64,000 nt of DNA from Arenicellaceae bacterium. GTDB lineage: Bacteria; Pseudomonadota; Gammaproteobacteria; Arenicellales; Arenicellaceae. Positions 1 through 8,412 of this stretch are shown here, piece by piece; the stretch's first letter is position 1; the number at the start of each line of letters is the position of its first letter. Position numbers and translations under genes: made by a program. The stretch spans positions 106,223 through 170,222 of the forward strand of contig JAQWNC010000002.1 of the NCBI GenBank assembly GCA_029246505.1. Reading direction: 5' to 3'. The notes beneath the pieces were generated by a model that worked only from the letters and a program-made list of their open reading frames with translations, ran no database searches and was not told the origin of the DNA.

Positions 1-117
1 GACGGTCTCACCAGGCTCGACTAGCAAGTCAATCCCGCTAAGCACATCCACACATAGCGTACCGTCATCAAAGGTCTTGCTCAAGCCTTCGCAACGCAAG
101 ACTGCCGGGCTACTCAT
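1..117 (-). CDS. lolD: LolD, lipoprotein-releasing ABC transporter ATPase (N-terminal part)
   Basis: This is the first 39 codons of a gene that runs off the left edge. The product begins MSSPAVLRCEGLSKTFDDG and continues with a VLSGIDLLVEPGETV stretch, the typical N-terminus of LolD just before the Walker A loop. LolD powers release of outer-membrane lipoproteins from the inner membrane to LolA. Its ATG overlaps the stop of the upstream permease gene by 8 bases, the usual lolC-lolD coupling. The Walker motifs lie outside the window, so assignment rests on the N-terminus and on its neighbour. Confidence 0.85.
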   Translation of the reverse strand, partial: MSSPAVLRCEGLSKTFDDGTLCVDVLSGIDLLVEPGETV

Positions 118-1360
118 ATCGCAACGCCTCAGCGGGTTGGGTTCGCGAAGCACGCCACGCCGGGTAAAGTGTCGCCAGCATACTCGCCACTAAAGCTGCC
201 GGCACAATTAATGCAACGTCTAGCCATTGCAGTTGTGCCGGAAAGTCGCTAATTACGTAAATATCTGCTGGAAAAAACTCAAAACCAAATATGCTCTCTG
301 CCCACGAGACGATAGCTTCCAAATTTAGTGCAGTAATAACCCCAAGTATCGCCCCCACAATGACACCTATCACACCCACCATAGTGCCCTGAATAAAAAA
401 TATCTTCATTACTGCACCCGGCGACATTCCTAAAGTACGCATAATAGCGATGTCTGCCTGCTTGTCGGTAACTACCATGATCAAGGTAGAAACAATATTG
501 AAAGCTGCGACTAAAATAATGACAAACAAGATAATACCCATCACACGTTTTTCAACGGTTAGTGCGCGAAAAAAGTTACGGTTTTCCTGCGTCCAGTCCG
601 TAACATAATAGCTGTAATTAGATCGATCACTGACTACCCGGCCAATCGTCGGAGCCTGATCTACATCATCGAGTGAAAGCCGAACACCCGAAACATTTGG
701 CTCTAACTTAAATAACTTTGCCGCATCAGTGATATTGAGCAATGCTAGAGTACTGTCGTATTCATACATCCCAACACTAAACATACCAACCACATTAAAG
801 CGTCGCAGCCTCGGTAATAACCCAGCGGCGGTCATCTGCCCCTGAGGCGCTATTAACGTAACCTTCTCGCCTACTTGCACATCAAGCTTACGAGCCAGCT
901 GGCCACCCAAAATTACATTGTATTCACCAACGACTAAATCGTCGAAGCCTCCTTCAATCATATGCTCCTGAATATTTGATACAGAAGGCTCTTGGGACGG
1001 ATCAATACCCCGCACCAGCGCGCCACTCACTGCTCCACCGGCACTCATCAAGCCTTGCCCATCTATAAATGGCGCAGCCGCCGCCACACCGTCTATTTGT
1101 TCGCTGTCGGCCTTGATAGTTCGCCATTCAACTAATTTACCGCCGTAGCCCATTATCGTTACATGTGAAGCCACATCCAGGATACGTCCGCGTAATTCCC
1201 GCTCGAAGCCGTTCATAACGCTCATCACAGTGATTAATGCCCAAACACCGAGAGCGATACCAATTGTCGAAACGGCTGATATAAAGGAAATAAAGCCGTT
1301 GCGCCGCCGGGCCCGGGTATAACGCAGGCCAATAAATGAGGAAAGATTCATCACAGACAT
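110..1360 (-). CDS. lolC: LolC/LolE-type lipoprotein-releasing permease
   Basis: Inner-membrane permease of the LolCDE complex, which extracts lipoproteins destined for the outer membrane. The 416-residue length fits the family. An N-terminal segment (FIGLRYTRARRRNGFISFIS) precedes the first membrane helix, then comes a large periplasmic domain (about residues 50-270) and three C-terminal helices (about 275-405) with the FtsX-like core around MGIILFVIILVAAFNIVSTL. The protein ends ASRTQPAEALRYE, a typical FtsX-superfamily tail. The chosen ATG has an AAGGAG ribosome site. It lies 39 bases after lysS and overlaps lolD. I use lolC because lolD follows directly; LolE or LolF naming cannot be excluded. 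Confidence 0.9.
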   Translation of the reverse strand: MSVMNLSSFIGLRYTRARRRNGFISFISAVSTIGIALGVWALITVMSVMNGFERELRGRILDVASHVTIMGYGGKLVEWRTIKADSEQIDGVAAAAPFIDGQGLMSAGGAVSGALVRGIDPSQEPSVSNIQEHMIEGGFDDLVVGEYNVILGGQLARKLDVQVGEKVTLIAPQGQMTAAGLLPRLRRFNVVGMFSVGMYEYDSTLALLNITDAAKLFKLEPNVSGVRLSLDDVDQAPTIGRVVSDRSNYSYYVTDWTQENRNFFRALTVEKRVMGIILFVIILVAAFNIVSTLIMVVTDKQADIAIMRTLGMSPGAVMKIFFIQGTMVGVIGVIVGAILGVITALNLEAIVSWAESIFGFEFFPADIYVISDFPAQLQWLDVALIVPAALVASMLATLYPAWRASRTQPAEALRYE

Positions 1361-1399
1361 TTAGACAAGCTCCTTACTCGATTACTTCAAAGCTGACGA

Positions 1400-2917
1400 T
1401 TAAGCTTTAGGCCGCATATGCGGGAACAGCAGGACATCGCGAATACTCGCGCTGTCAGTAAACAACATGACTAAACGGTCAATACCAATTCCTTCACCAG
1501 CAGTTGGTGGCATACCGTATTCCAACGCACGGATGTAATCCGCGTCATAGTGCATGGCTTCATCATCTCCGGCATCTTTTTCAGCTACTTGCACCAAAAA
1601 TCGCTCGGCTTGGTCTTCCGGGTCGTTTAACTCCGAAAAGCCATTGGCAATTTCGCGTCCGGCAATAAACATCTCAAATCGATCTGCCACCTCCGGATTT
1701 TCGTTATTACGACGTGATAGCGGTGACACTTCAACAGGATATTGCGTAATAAACGTTGGTGCCATCAAACGATGTTCTACCGTTTTCTCAAAAATCTCGA
1801 TTTGCAGTTTACCAATGCCATAACTATCTTTTACTGGTACTTTAAATCGCTCACAATGTACTTTCAACGCTTCACGATCATCTAAATCGACAGCACTAAT
1901 GTCAGCATTTAATTCAAGGATCGATTCGGCGACTGTAAGCCGCTTAAACGGCTTGGAAAAATCGAGTGTCTCACCCTGATATTCCACAGCACCCGAACCG
2001 TTCAAATGTTCCGCTAACTTACGCAGCATATCTTCAGTAAGGTCCATTAAATCATCATGATTCGCGTAAGCTTGATAGAACTCCAGCATAGTGAATTCTG
2101 GGTTATGTCGAGTACTCAAACCCTCATTACGAAAATTACGATTAATTTCAAACACACGTTCAAACCCACCGACTACCAAACGCTTTAAGTACAGCTCAGG
2201 TGCAATACGCAAAAACATTGGCATATCCAGCGCGTTGTGATGAGTTTCAAACGGTCTGGCAACCGCGCCACCAGGTATTGCCTGTAACATTGGCGTTTCG
2301 ACTTCCAAAAAATCACTGCTATCCAAATATTGACGAATAAACGCAACAATAGCCGAACGTTTGCGGAAAGTATTTCGACTATCCTCGTTCATGATTAAAT
2401 CGACATAACGCTGGCGATATTTAATCTCTTTATCAGATAATCCGTGATACTTCTCTGGCAATGGCCGCAACCCCTTCACCAATAGTCTAATATCAGTAAC
2501 ACGGACACTCAACTCATCAGTTTTGGTACGAAATAAGGTGCCTCTCACACCAATAATATCGCCGCTATCCCACTTCTTGAACTCTTCGTTGTAAAACCCT
2601 TCAGGCAAGCTATCACGCTGTACAAATAGCTGAAAACGCCCAGTTCGATCCTGTATATGTGCAAAACTCGCTTTACCCATAATCCGCTTGGTCATCAAGC
2701 GCCCAGCAAGGCTAACTTTTATCTCATCTACAGCGAGTGCATTTGCATCGACCTCAGCGTATTTCTCGCTTAAATCGTTGGCCAAGTTATCCGGCGAAAA
2801 ATCATTTGGGTAAGCCTGTCCCTGCTCTCGCCAGCGGCCTAACTTTACACGGCGCTGTGCGATTTGTTGATTCTCATCAACCTCGATTGATTCCTTGTTA
2901 TTTCCTTCTTCGCTCAC
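1400..2917 (-). CDS. lysS: Lysyl-tRNA synthetase, class II
   Basis: Charges tRNA-Lys with lysine in the cytoplasm. The 505-residue protein has an N-terminal OB-fold anticodon-binding domain (about 65-150, with [19 protein letters not shown]) and a class II catalytic core. Motif 1 lies near [20 protein letters not shown], motif 2 is [20 protein letters not shown], and motif 3 is [20 protein letters not shown], followed by the conserved LLFPHMRPK end. It lies downstream of prfB on the same strand, the same order as in Escherichia coli, with 175 bases between them. It is followed by lolC after 39 bases, so it is probably co-transcribed with the Lol genes. Confidence 0.97.
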   Translation of the reverse strand: MSEEGNNKESIEVDENQQIAQRRVKLGRWREQGQAYPNDFSPDNLANDLSEKYAEVDANALAVDEIKVSLAGRLMTKRIMGKASFAHIQDRTGRFQLFVQRDSLPEGFYNEEFKKWDSGDIIGVRGTLFRTKTDELSVRVTDIRLLVKGLRPLPEKYHGLSDKEIKYRQRYVDLIMNEDSRNTFRKRSAIVAFIRQYLDSSDFLEVETPMLQAIPGGAVARPFETHHNALDMPMFLRIAPELYLKRLVVGGFERVFEINRNFRNEGLSTRHNPEFTMLEFYQAYANHDDLMDLTEDMLRKLAEHLNGSGAVEYQGETLDFSKPFKRLTVAESILELNADISAVDLDDREALKVHCERFKVPVKDSYGIGKLQIEIFEKTVEHRLMAPTFITQYPVEVSPLSRRNNENPEVADRFEMFIAGREIANGFSELNDPEDQAERFLVQVAEKDAGDDEAMHYDADYIRALEYGMPPTAGEGIGIDRLVMLFTDSASIRDVLLFPHMRPKA

Positions 2918-3092
2918 ATTCTTCTCTACTTAATAAGTAACTTAATTCAATTTTAACAACGTAAGCCTTTGTACCAGCCAAATATAAAGCTACAGGCAAG
3001 GTAAACGTCCAAGATAAAGGAGTTTATAACGTATAAACCCTTATTGAGTACGTTTTTAATGCACTCAATTGACAAATATCAACGAACAAACT

Positions 3093-4188
3093 TTACAAGC
3101 CTTGCTTAAGGCTGGCCTCAATGAATTGATCCAGTGCACCATCCAATACCGCTTGAATATTACTTGTTTCAACTGAAGTGCGAAGATCCTTAATGCGTGA
3201 CTGATCTAACACATAAGAACGAATTTGCTGGCCCCAACCAATATCCACTTTATCGTCTTCAACCGCTTGCGCTTCTTCACGGCGCTTTTGCATCTCAGCT
3301 TCATATAACCGGGCTTTTAACATGCCCATTGCCGCGTCACGATTGCGATGTTGCGAGCGATCATTTTGGCACTGAACAACAATACCCGAAGGCTCGTGGG
3401 TAATTCTGATTGCTGACTCAGTTTTGTTAACGTGCTGACCGCCGGCACCGCTCGCGCGATAAGTATCAATACGTAAATCTGAAGGATCGATATCGATGTC
3501 AACGCTCTCATCAATCTCTGGGTATACATATACTGATGCGAACGAGGTATGACGTCGGCTACCAGAATCAAATGGGGATTTCCGTACCAAACGATGTACG
3601 CCGGTTTCAGTACGTGCGTATCCAAAAGCATTAACACCACTTATCTTTATTGTTGCGCCTTTAATACCGGTAATTTCACCACTGGTTACCTCAATAATTT
3701 CAGTCCCGAAGCCTTTGGCTTCTCCCCAGCGCAAATACATGCGCAAAAGCATGTTAGCCCAATCTTGTGCCTCGGTGCCGCCAGAGCCCGACTGGATATC
3801 AATGAATGCGTTTTGCCCATCCATCGGGCCCGAGAACATCCGTTGAAATTCCAATCCTGCAACTAACTCCTCTAACCCAAGCAGATCGCTAGACACCGAC
3901 TCGAACAGCTCAACATCTTGCTCATCCTTGGCAAGTTCTAACATTTCACGACCATCGATTACTGCAGATGCAGCGGAAGCAAGAGACTCAATAATTTTTT
4001 CAAGCTGGGTGCGTTCCTTACCTAACTCCTGTGCTTTAGCCGGCTCATCCCAAACACCTGGTTGCTCTAATTGAAGGCTTATTTCCTCCAACCGCTCCCG
4101 CTTTGAATCATAGTCAAAGATACCCCCTTAACGCCGCCTGGCGTTCACTAAGGGCGTCGATTTGCTCAAATAATTGGGTGAATTCCAT
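3093..4188 (-). CDS. prfB: Peptide chain release factor 2 (programmed +1 frameshift)
   Basis: RF2 recognises UGA and UAA stop codons and triggers peptide release. Translation starts at the ATG at 4188 and reads [20 protein letters not shown], then meets an in-frame TGA at 4116-4114. A +1 shift at CTT_TGA_C continues into the long frame that ends at 3093. The body carries the RF2-specific SPF tripeptide (VRKSPFDSG) and the catalytic GGQ loop ([15 protein letters not shown]). After decoding the shift the length is about 365 residues, normal for RF2. The frameshift is the classic autoregulatory switch: low RF2 favours the shift. lysS follows downstream. Confidence 0.96.
4114..4128 (-). promoter_or_regulatory. 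RF2 autoregulatory frameshift signal
   Basis: On the minus strand the sequence reads AGGGGGTATCTTTGAC. It contains an internal Shine-Dalgarno-like AGGGGG, the slippery CTT codon and the TGA stop with a following C. This is the conserved prfB recoding element, correctly spaced three bases upstream of the CTT. Confidence 0.95.
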
Positions 4189-4281
4189 GATGGGAAGCGC
4201 GATTAGATACACATTCATCTACTGCGGCGGAGCATACTAAAATAGCGTTAGAATTCCAACGCATTTGCATCTTACTTGGCT

Positions 4282-4339
4282 AAAAATAAAAATCCCGAGC
4301 TGGCGCTCATCAAAGAATAAGCAAAACTAGCTCAGGATT
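4282..4339 (-). terminator. Rho-independent terminator after the Mo-hydroxylase operon
   Basis: On the minus strand an 11-base stem (AATCCTGAGCT with AGCTCGGGATT, one G-T pair) closes a loop of about 27 bases and is followed by TTTATTTTT. It lies just after the stop of the gene at 4346 and before prfB, so it should end the operon transcribed from the transporter and dehydrogenase genes. Confidence 0.7.
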
Positions 4340-4345
4340 GAATGC

Positions 4346-5344
4346 TTAAGATGCTTTCTTGAGTTCCTGTAAGGCGCCAAACACTCTTTCAGCAGTCGCA
4401 GGTAGTGTCGTAATCCGAACCCCGACCGCATCATAAATCGCGTTGCAGATCGCGGCAGCCGTTGGAACCGCCGTTGGCTCACCCGCACCTTTTGCACCAA
4501 ATGGCCCTGTAGGATCATAATTGTCCACCAAACCAACTTCGAGCTCAGGCATATCCAAACTGGTAGGCATAATATAATTAGTCAGATTTGGATTAATTTG
4601 TCTGCCATCGTCGGCAAACAAAATCTCTTCTTGCAGAGCAAAACCAACCCCCATGGAGATTCCACCCTCAATTTGACCTTCAACCAACATAGGGTTAATT
4701 GGCGTTCCACAATCGTGTACAGCCACCATACGCTTAACCTCAACCTCACCCGTCTCATCATCTACTTCGACGTCTGCAATCTGAGTAGCGTACACATAAG
4801 TGTTAAAAGGTTTACCTTGACCGGTTTCAGGGTCCATCTCTACCGTCGGAGGATTATAAGATGCACTACCAATAGATGGAGTACCAATCACCGCCTCACA
4901 GTGCTGTGAAACTTCATCAATACCTAAAGATTTTGAAGGAAATCCAAGAACTTCGATTTTACGATCAACTGCCTTTAATTGGTCGACTGGAACACCCAAT
5001 AAAGGTCCAGCCCCCTCAAATAAAATTTGTCGTGCCTTCTCTGCAGCCGATAATACCGCGTTACCAGTCACGTAAGTCGTTCTACTGGCGATAGCACCAT
5101 AATCCATTGGCGTTGTGTCAGTATCAGCCGAAACAACATGTACATCGTCTGTAGCGATACCAAGAGCTTCAGCCACTATTTGACCTAGTACTGTTAATGC
5201 TCCCTGACCGGTTTCTACTGTGCCAGTCAGTACCGTAGCCGTTCCATCTGTATTAACCTTAACAGTAGCGGCACTGGGATTTGCCATTACGGTAAACCCA
5301 ATCGGGTACCACATACAGGCCATACCGCGTCCTTTTTTAATCAT
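4346..5344 (-). CDS. Molybdenum hydroxylase, C-terminal half of split Mo subunit (NdhM-like)
   Basis: This gene encodes only the second molybdopterin-binding half of a xanthine-dehydrogenase-family large subunit. The product starts MIKKGRGMACMWYPIGFT, contains TVETGQGALTVLGQIVAEAL, and ends with the active-site region GPFGAKGAGEPTAVPTAAAI, where the Glu of GAGE is the family's catalytic base. The likely ATG (5344) overlaps the TGA of the preceding half as ATGA. The same two-gene division (about 50 and 37 kDa) is known in nicotinate dehydrogenase of Eubacterium barkeri (NdhL and NdhM). The substrate is unknown. A sequencing frameshift is an alternative, but the clean stop-start overlap at a domain boundary argues for a real split. 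Confidence 0.8.
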   Translation of the reverse strand: MIKKGRGMACMWYPIGFTVMANPSAATVKVNTDGTATVLTGTVETGQGALTVLGQIVAEALGIATDDVHVVSADTDTTPMDYGAIASRTTYVTGNAVLSAAEKARQILFEGAGPLLGVPVDQLKAVDRKIEVLGFPSKSLGIDEVSQHCEAVIGTPSIGSASYNPPTVEMDPETGQGKPFNTYVYATQIADVEVDDETGEVEVKRMVAVHDCGTPINPMLVEGQIEGGISMGVGFALQEEILFADDGRQINPNLTNYIMPTSLDMPELEVGLVDNYDPTGPFGAKGAGEPTAVPTAAAICNAIYDAVGVRITTLPATAERVFGALQELKKAS

Positions 5345-6753
5345 GCCTCTGACTCCTGCCAACCAAATCGCTCGCTTGCCTGATTCAATGACTCTTTCAA
5401 AGCAACACTCTGTAAACGTTGACTAGTTGGACTCGAAGAACCATCGCTAAACGCATTCTTTAACCTTATCTCTAATGGGTTCATCCCCAGCTTTTCAGCA
5501 ATGGTGTCCATTTGCGACTCATAAGCAAAGCAGACCTGCGGCGCACCAAAGCCTCGCATAGCGCCTGTGACTGTTTTATTAGTATAGACCGCATAGGCCT
5601 CTACATAGATATTCGGAATATTGTACGGCCCTGGAGATAGTATCGAGCCTTTACCTATAGTTGTTCCAGTCCAAGAACAGTAGGCACCACCATCGAGAAG
5701 AATGTGTATCTTACGTGCGACTAGCGTGCCGTCATTCATTACGCCAGTCTTGTAATCCATCACGAACGGATGTCGAATGGTCGAAGACACAAATTCATCA
5801 CCACGGGTATATACCGCTTTTACAGGCCGCCCTGTCTTTCGTGAAAGCAATGCAAGTATTGGCTCATTGGTAATTTCATTTTTACCACCAAAGTTTCCGC
5901 CAACAATTGTTCCGACTAATCGAATTTTGCTCTGTGGAATATCGAGAGTACGTGCAATATCCTGGCGGCCTAATGTAATTCTACCTAGGCTCGACCAAAT
6001 GGAAACGCGGCCATTACCATCCCATGAAGCAATCGATGCATGTGGCTCTAGCGGTACATGCTCAACCATCTGGGTAGTAAACCGTTCTTCAAACACGTGA
6101 TCACACTCGGCAAATGATTTTTCCACATCCCCTTTCTTAATAACCTTACTTGCGTATACGTTAGTATCCCCACCGTGAATCCGTGGTGAGTCATCACCAA
6201 AGGACTCCACCACATCAAACAATGGCTCTAATGGCTCATATTTAACCTTGATCTTAGATAGCGCCTCTTCTGCCACTTGCTCCGAAACAGCAGCTACTGC
6301 AGCCACGCCATCGCCACGATGTCGAACAATCGTATCGGCAAGAACTGGTTGGTCTTGTAACGTTGGCCCAAAACTATTGGTTGGAATCTCTTTACCCGTA
6401 AGAGTAGCGAACACACCTGGCATTGCTTCGGCCGCACTGGTATCAATACTAATAATCTTCGCGTAAGCGTACTCGCTACGGAGAATCTTCGCATGAATCA
6501 TATGAGGGAATTTTATGTCATCGATATACTGTGTTTGCCCCAATCCGTGTAGACGACCATCAGGTCGGGTAGCCCGTTGACCAACCGCCTGAGTATTCAT
6601 TCTAGACTCGTGCTGCGGAAACTCACGTGGATAGGTAACTGGATTATCTGTAGGAACTTTATGAGAATCTTTTTTATCTATGGGAGTTGACGTTTCCTTA
6701 GCCGTTATCGCAGTCTTATCGGCTTTATTAAGATTTTTCATTCTTGTGTTCAT
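5341..6753 (-). CDS. Molybdenum hydroxylase, N-terminal half of split Mo subunit (NdhL-like)
   Basis: This 470-residue protein holds the aldehyde oxidase/xanthine dehydrogenase a/b-hammerhead domain (about 60-170, with GLGQTQYIDDIKFPHMIHAK) and the first molybdopterin-binding domain (about 185-465, with GGNFGGKNE and GAMRGFGAPQVCFAYESQMD). It stops at RFGWQESEA, exactly before the residues that normally start the second Mo-binding domain, which is the next gene. It has a long charged N-terminal extension of about 50 residues and no obvious Tat signal, so the enzyme is probably cytoplasmic. It follows the 2Fe-2S subunit gene by 11 bases in one operon. Confidence 0.85.
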   Translation of the reverse strand: MNTRMKNLNKADKTAITAKETSTPIDKKDSHKVPTDNPVTYPREFPQHESRMNTQAVGQRATRPDGRLHGLGQTQYIDDIKFPHMIHAKILRSEYAYAKIISIDTSAAEAMPGVFATLTGKEIPTNSFGPTLQDQPVLADTIVRHRGDGVAAVAAVSEQVAEEALSKIKVKYEPLEPLFDVVESFGDDSPRIHGGDTNVYASKVIKKGDVEKSFAECDHVFEERFTTQMVEHVPLEPHASIASWDGNGRVSIWSSLGRITLGRQDIARTLDIPQSKIRLVGTIVGGNFGGKNEITNEPILALLSRKTGRPVKAVYTRGDEFVSSTIRHPFVMDYKTGVMNDGTLVARKIHILLDGGAYCSWTGTTIGKGSILSPGPYNIPNIYVEAYAVYTNKTVTGAMRGFGAPQVCFAYESQMDTIAEKLGMNPLEIRLKNAFSDGSSSPTSQRLQSVALKESLNQASERFGWQESEA

Positions 6754-6764
6754 TAGCCTAGCCC

Positions 6765-7256
6765 CTAAAAAGTGTTTGATTGTGGATATTTATCTGAACT
6801 CATAACACGACCAGCGCCTTCGATCGCCTCGATGATCTTAGTATAACCAGTGCAGCGACATAGATTCCCTGATAGCGCATCCTTAATCTCATGCCGAGAT
6901 GCCGTTGGATTTTTGTCGAGCAAGTTTTTGGCCGACATTATCATTCCAGGGCCACAAAATCCGCATTGTAACGAACCTAGCTCCTCGAATGCTTCTTGAA
7001 TCGGGTGAACTCCCTGTGAATCAGCCAAACCTTCGATAGTCGTAACATCCCTTCCCGCTGCACGTGCAGCGAGCATAAGGCATGAATTATATGACTCACC
7101 ATCAACGATAACCGTACAAGTACCGCAGTCACCAACATCGCAACCCAACTTAGCTCCGGTAAGCATAAGATGCTCACGCAAGAACTTGAGTAAAGTCGTC
7201 TCGGGCGGGCAATCCGCCGATTTCCATTCACCATTAACTGTTAATTCAACTAACAT
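6765..7256 (-). CDS. Molybdenum hydroxylase 2Fe-2S subunit (CoxS/NdhS-like)
   Basis: Small iron-sulfur subunit that passes electrons from the Mo centre to FAD. The plant-type cluster is in the N-terminal half (CDVGDCGTCTVIVDG plus a later Cys in YNSC). The second cluster is in the helical C-terminal half (CGFCGPGMIM and CRCTGYTKI). At 163 residues it has the usual length. The GFCGPGM and CRCTGY signatures match three-component enzymes with a FAD subunit, in contrast to the [10 protein letters not shown] type seen in the three other sets in this window. It sits between the FAD-subunit gene and the Mo-subunit genes. Confidence 0.92.
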   Translation of the reverse strand: MLVELTVNGEWKSADCPPETTLLKFLREHLMLTGAKLGCDVGDCGTCTVIVDGESYNSCLMLAARAAGRDVTTIEGLADSQGVHPIQEAFEELGSLQCGFCGPGMIMSAKNLLDKNPTASRHEIKDALSGNLCRCTGYTKIIEAIEGAGRVMSSDKYPQSNTF

Positions 7257-7274
7257 AACTAAGACAACTCCCGA

Positions 7275-8144
7275 TTAACTTTCCCGCGCAATGCGGATTG
7301 ATTCTTTTAAGACGCGCTGAGTAAAAACTTTAATAATCTGGCGTCGATAATTTGCTGAGGCTCTAAAATCATCGATAGGCCTAGATTCCGATACAGCCAA
7401 CTCTGCTGCTTCGTTAATAACATCGTCAGTTACTGACTTACCGGCTAAAAACGCTTCGGTCTTAACCGCGCGTAATGGTACCGGCGCGACCGCGCCTAAT
7501 GCCAATCGTGGTTCAAGAATTTTACCATCCTTATCCAACCATAGCGCAGCTGCACCGTTTACTAGAGCAAGAGCTTGACCTTTTCGTAACCCATGTTTTA
7601 GGAATGCCGAGGGTTTACCAAGCGATGCCTTGGGTATGAATATACTTTCGAGCAGTTCACCAGGTTTAAGAGCGGTTTTACGGGGCCCAACGAAAAAATC
7701 CGCAACTGGCATCTCACGCGAGCCAGCCAGCCCCGTTACTATCACTGTAGCGTCTAACACCATAATCGAAGGCGCGCTATCCGCAGAAGGTACACAGGTT
7801 ACGAAGTTTCCACCAATTGTACCTAGGTTACGTGTTTGCACCGCACCTACGGTGTGAGCCCCATCAATAACTGCCGGCATTTTTTCCTGAAAAAGAGAAG
7901 AAGCCATAATCTCACTAAAGGTAGTCATACTACCAAGGCGCACGCCTTTGGAAGTTTCCTCGATACCTCGAAATTGGGGAATACCCGAAACATCAATCAA
8001 AAGGTTTGTGTTTCCAGCGTTATGTTTTAGGTCAACAACTAGGTCGGTACCGCCGGCAAGCAGCCGTGCGGTTTCACCATTTTCTACAAGAAGCGCTACA
8101 GCTTCTTCAGCAGAAGATGGTGCAATATATTCAAATGGTCTCAT
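7275..8144 (-). CDS. Molybdenum hydroxylase FAD-binding subunit (CoxM/NdhF-like)
   Basis: FAD-binding medium subunit of the vanillyl-alcohol-oxidase/CoxM fold. The 289 residues start MRPFEYIAPSSAEEAVALL, followed by the FAD pyrophosphate loop LLAGGTDLVVDLK and the second FAD motif TIGGNFVTCVPSADSAP. The C-terminal domain (RLALGAVAPVPLRA) is the CO-dehydrogenase flavoprotein C-terminal fold. It is the first gene of the dehydrogenase group, 18 bases upstream of the 2Fe-2S gene. It is the only FAD subunit in the window; the other three Mo hydroxylase sets lack one. Confidence 0.92.
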   Translation of the reverse strand: MRPFEYIAPSSAEEAVALLVENGETARLLAGGTDLVVDLKHNAGNTNLLIDVSGIPQFRGIEETSKGVRLGSMTTFSEIMASSLFQEKMPAVIDGAHTVGAVQTRNLGTIGGNFVTCVPSADSAPSIMVLDATVIVTGLAGSREMPVADFFVGPRKTALKPGELLESIFIPKASLGKPSAFLKHGLRKGQALALVNGAAALWLDKDGKILEPRLALGAVAPVPLRAVKTEAFLAGKSVTDDVINEAAELAVSESRPIDDFRASANYRRQIIKVFTQRVLKESIRIARES

Positions 8145-8319
8145 CAGTATCTTCCCTAAGGCCTTAAGGCAGTCCGTTGTGAAATTGATTGTGCTTCACT
8201 CGTCCAACCACCGACTTTAATTAAGTTTAAAAGTAGATTTTTACTCACGTCCAGAAATCCCCTAAAAATTAGCTACGGTTAGCAACACAGATTCACATCA
8301 TTATACACCGATACCCTCC

Positions 8320-8349
8320 TTGAAAGAAGAGCCGAGCCTCTGTTATAAT
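8320..8349 (+). promoter_or_regulatory. Candidate sigma-70 promoter pointing antisense to the symporter gene
   Basis: TTGAAA at 8320-8325 and TATAAT at 8344-8349 are separated by 18 bases, close to the sigma-70 ideal. It faces the plus strand although both neighbouring genes are on the minus strand. Transcription from it would run into the 3' end of the symporter gene. No plus-strand coding gene follows, so it would make an antisense or small RNA if active. A chance match is possible. Confidence 0.35.
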
Positions 8350-8412
8350 CGCCTACAAAACAATGGTTTACGCCAAAGTATAGCCTCTTCAGCGCACTCA
8401 TTGTCTAGACAA

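Noticed and set aside
3019..3045. Small stem-loop in the prfB-lysS gap as a terminator
   Set aside because: It has a short, AT-rich stem with mismatches; prfB and lysS are usually co-transcribed, so I did not call it.
3549..3866. A 105-codon plus-strand frame inside prfB
   Set aside because: It lies antisense to a fully conserved housekeeping gene and has no support.
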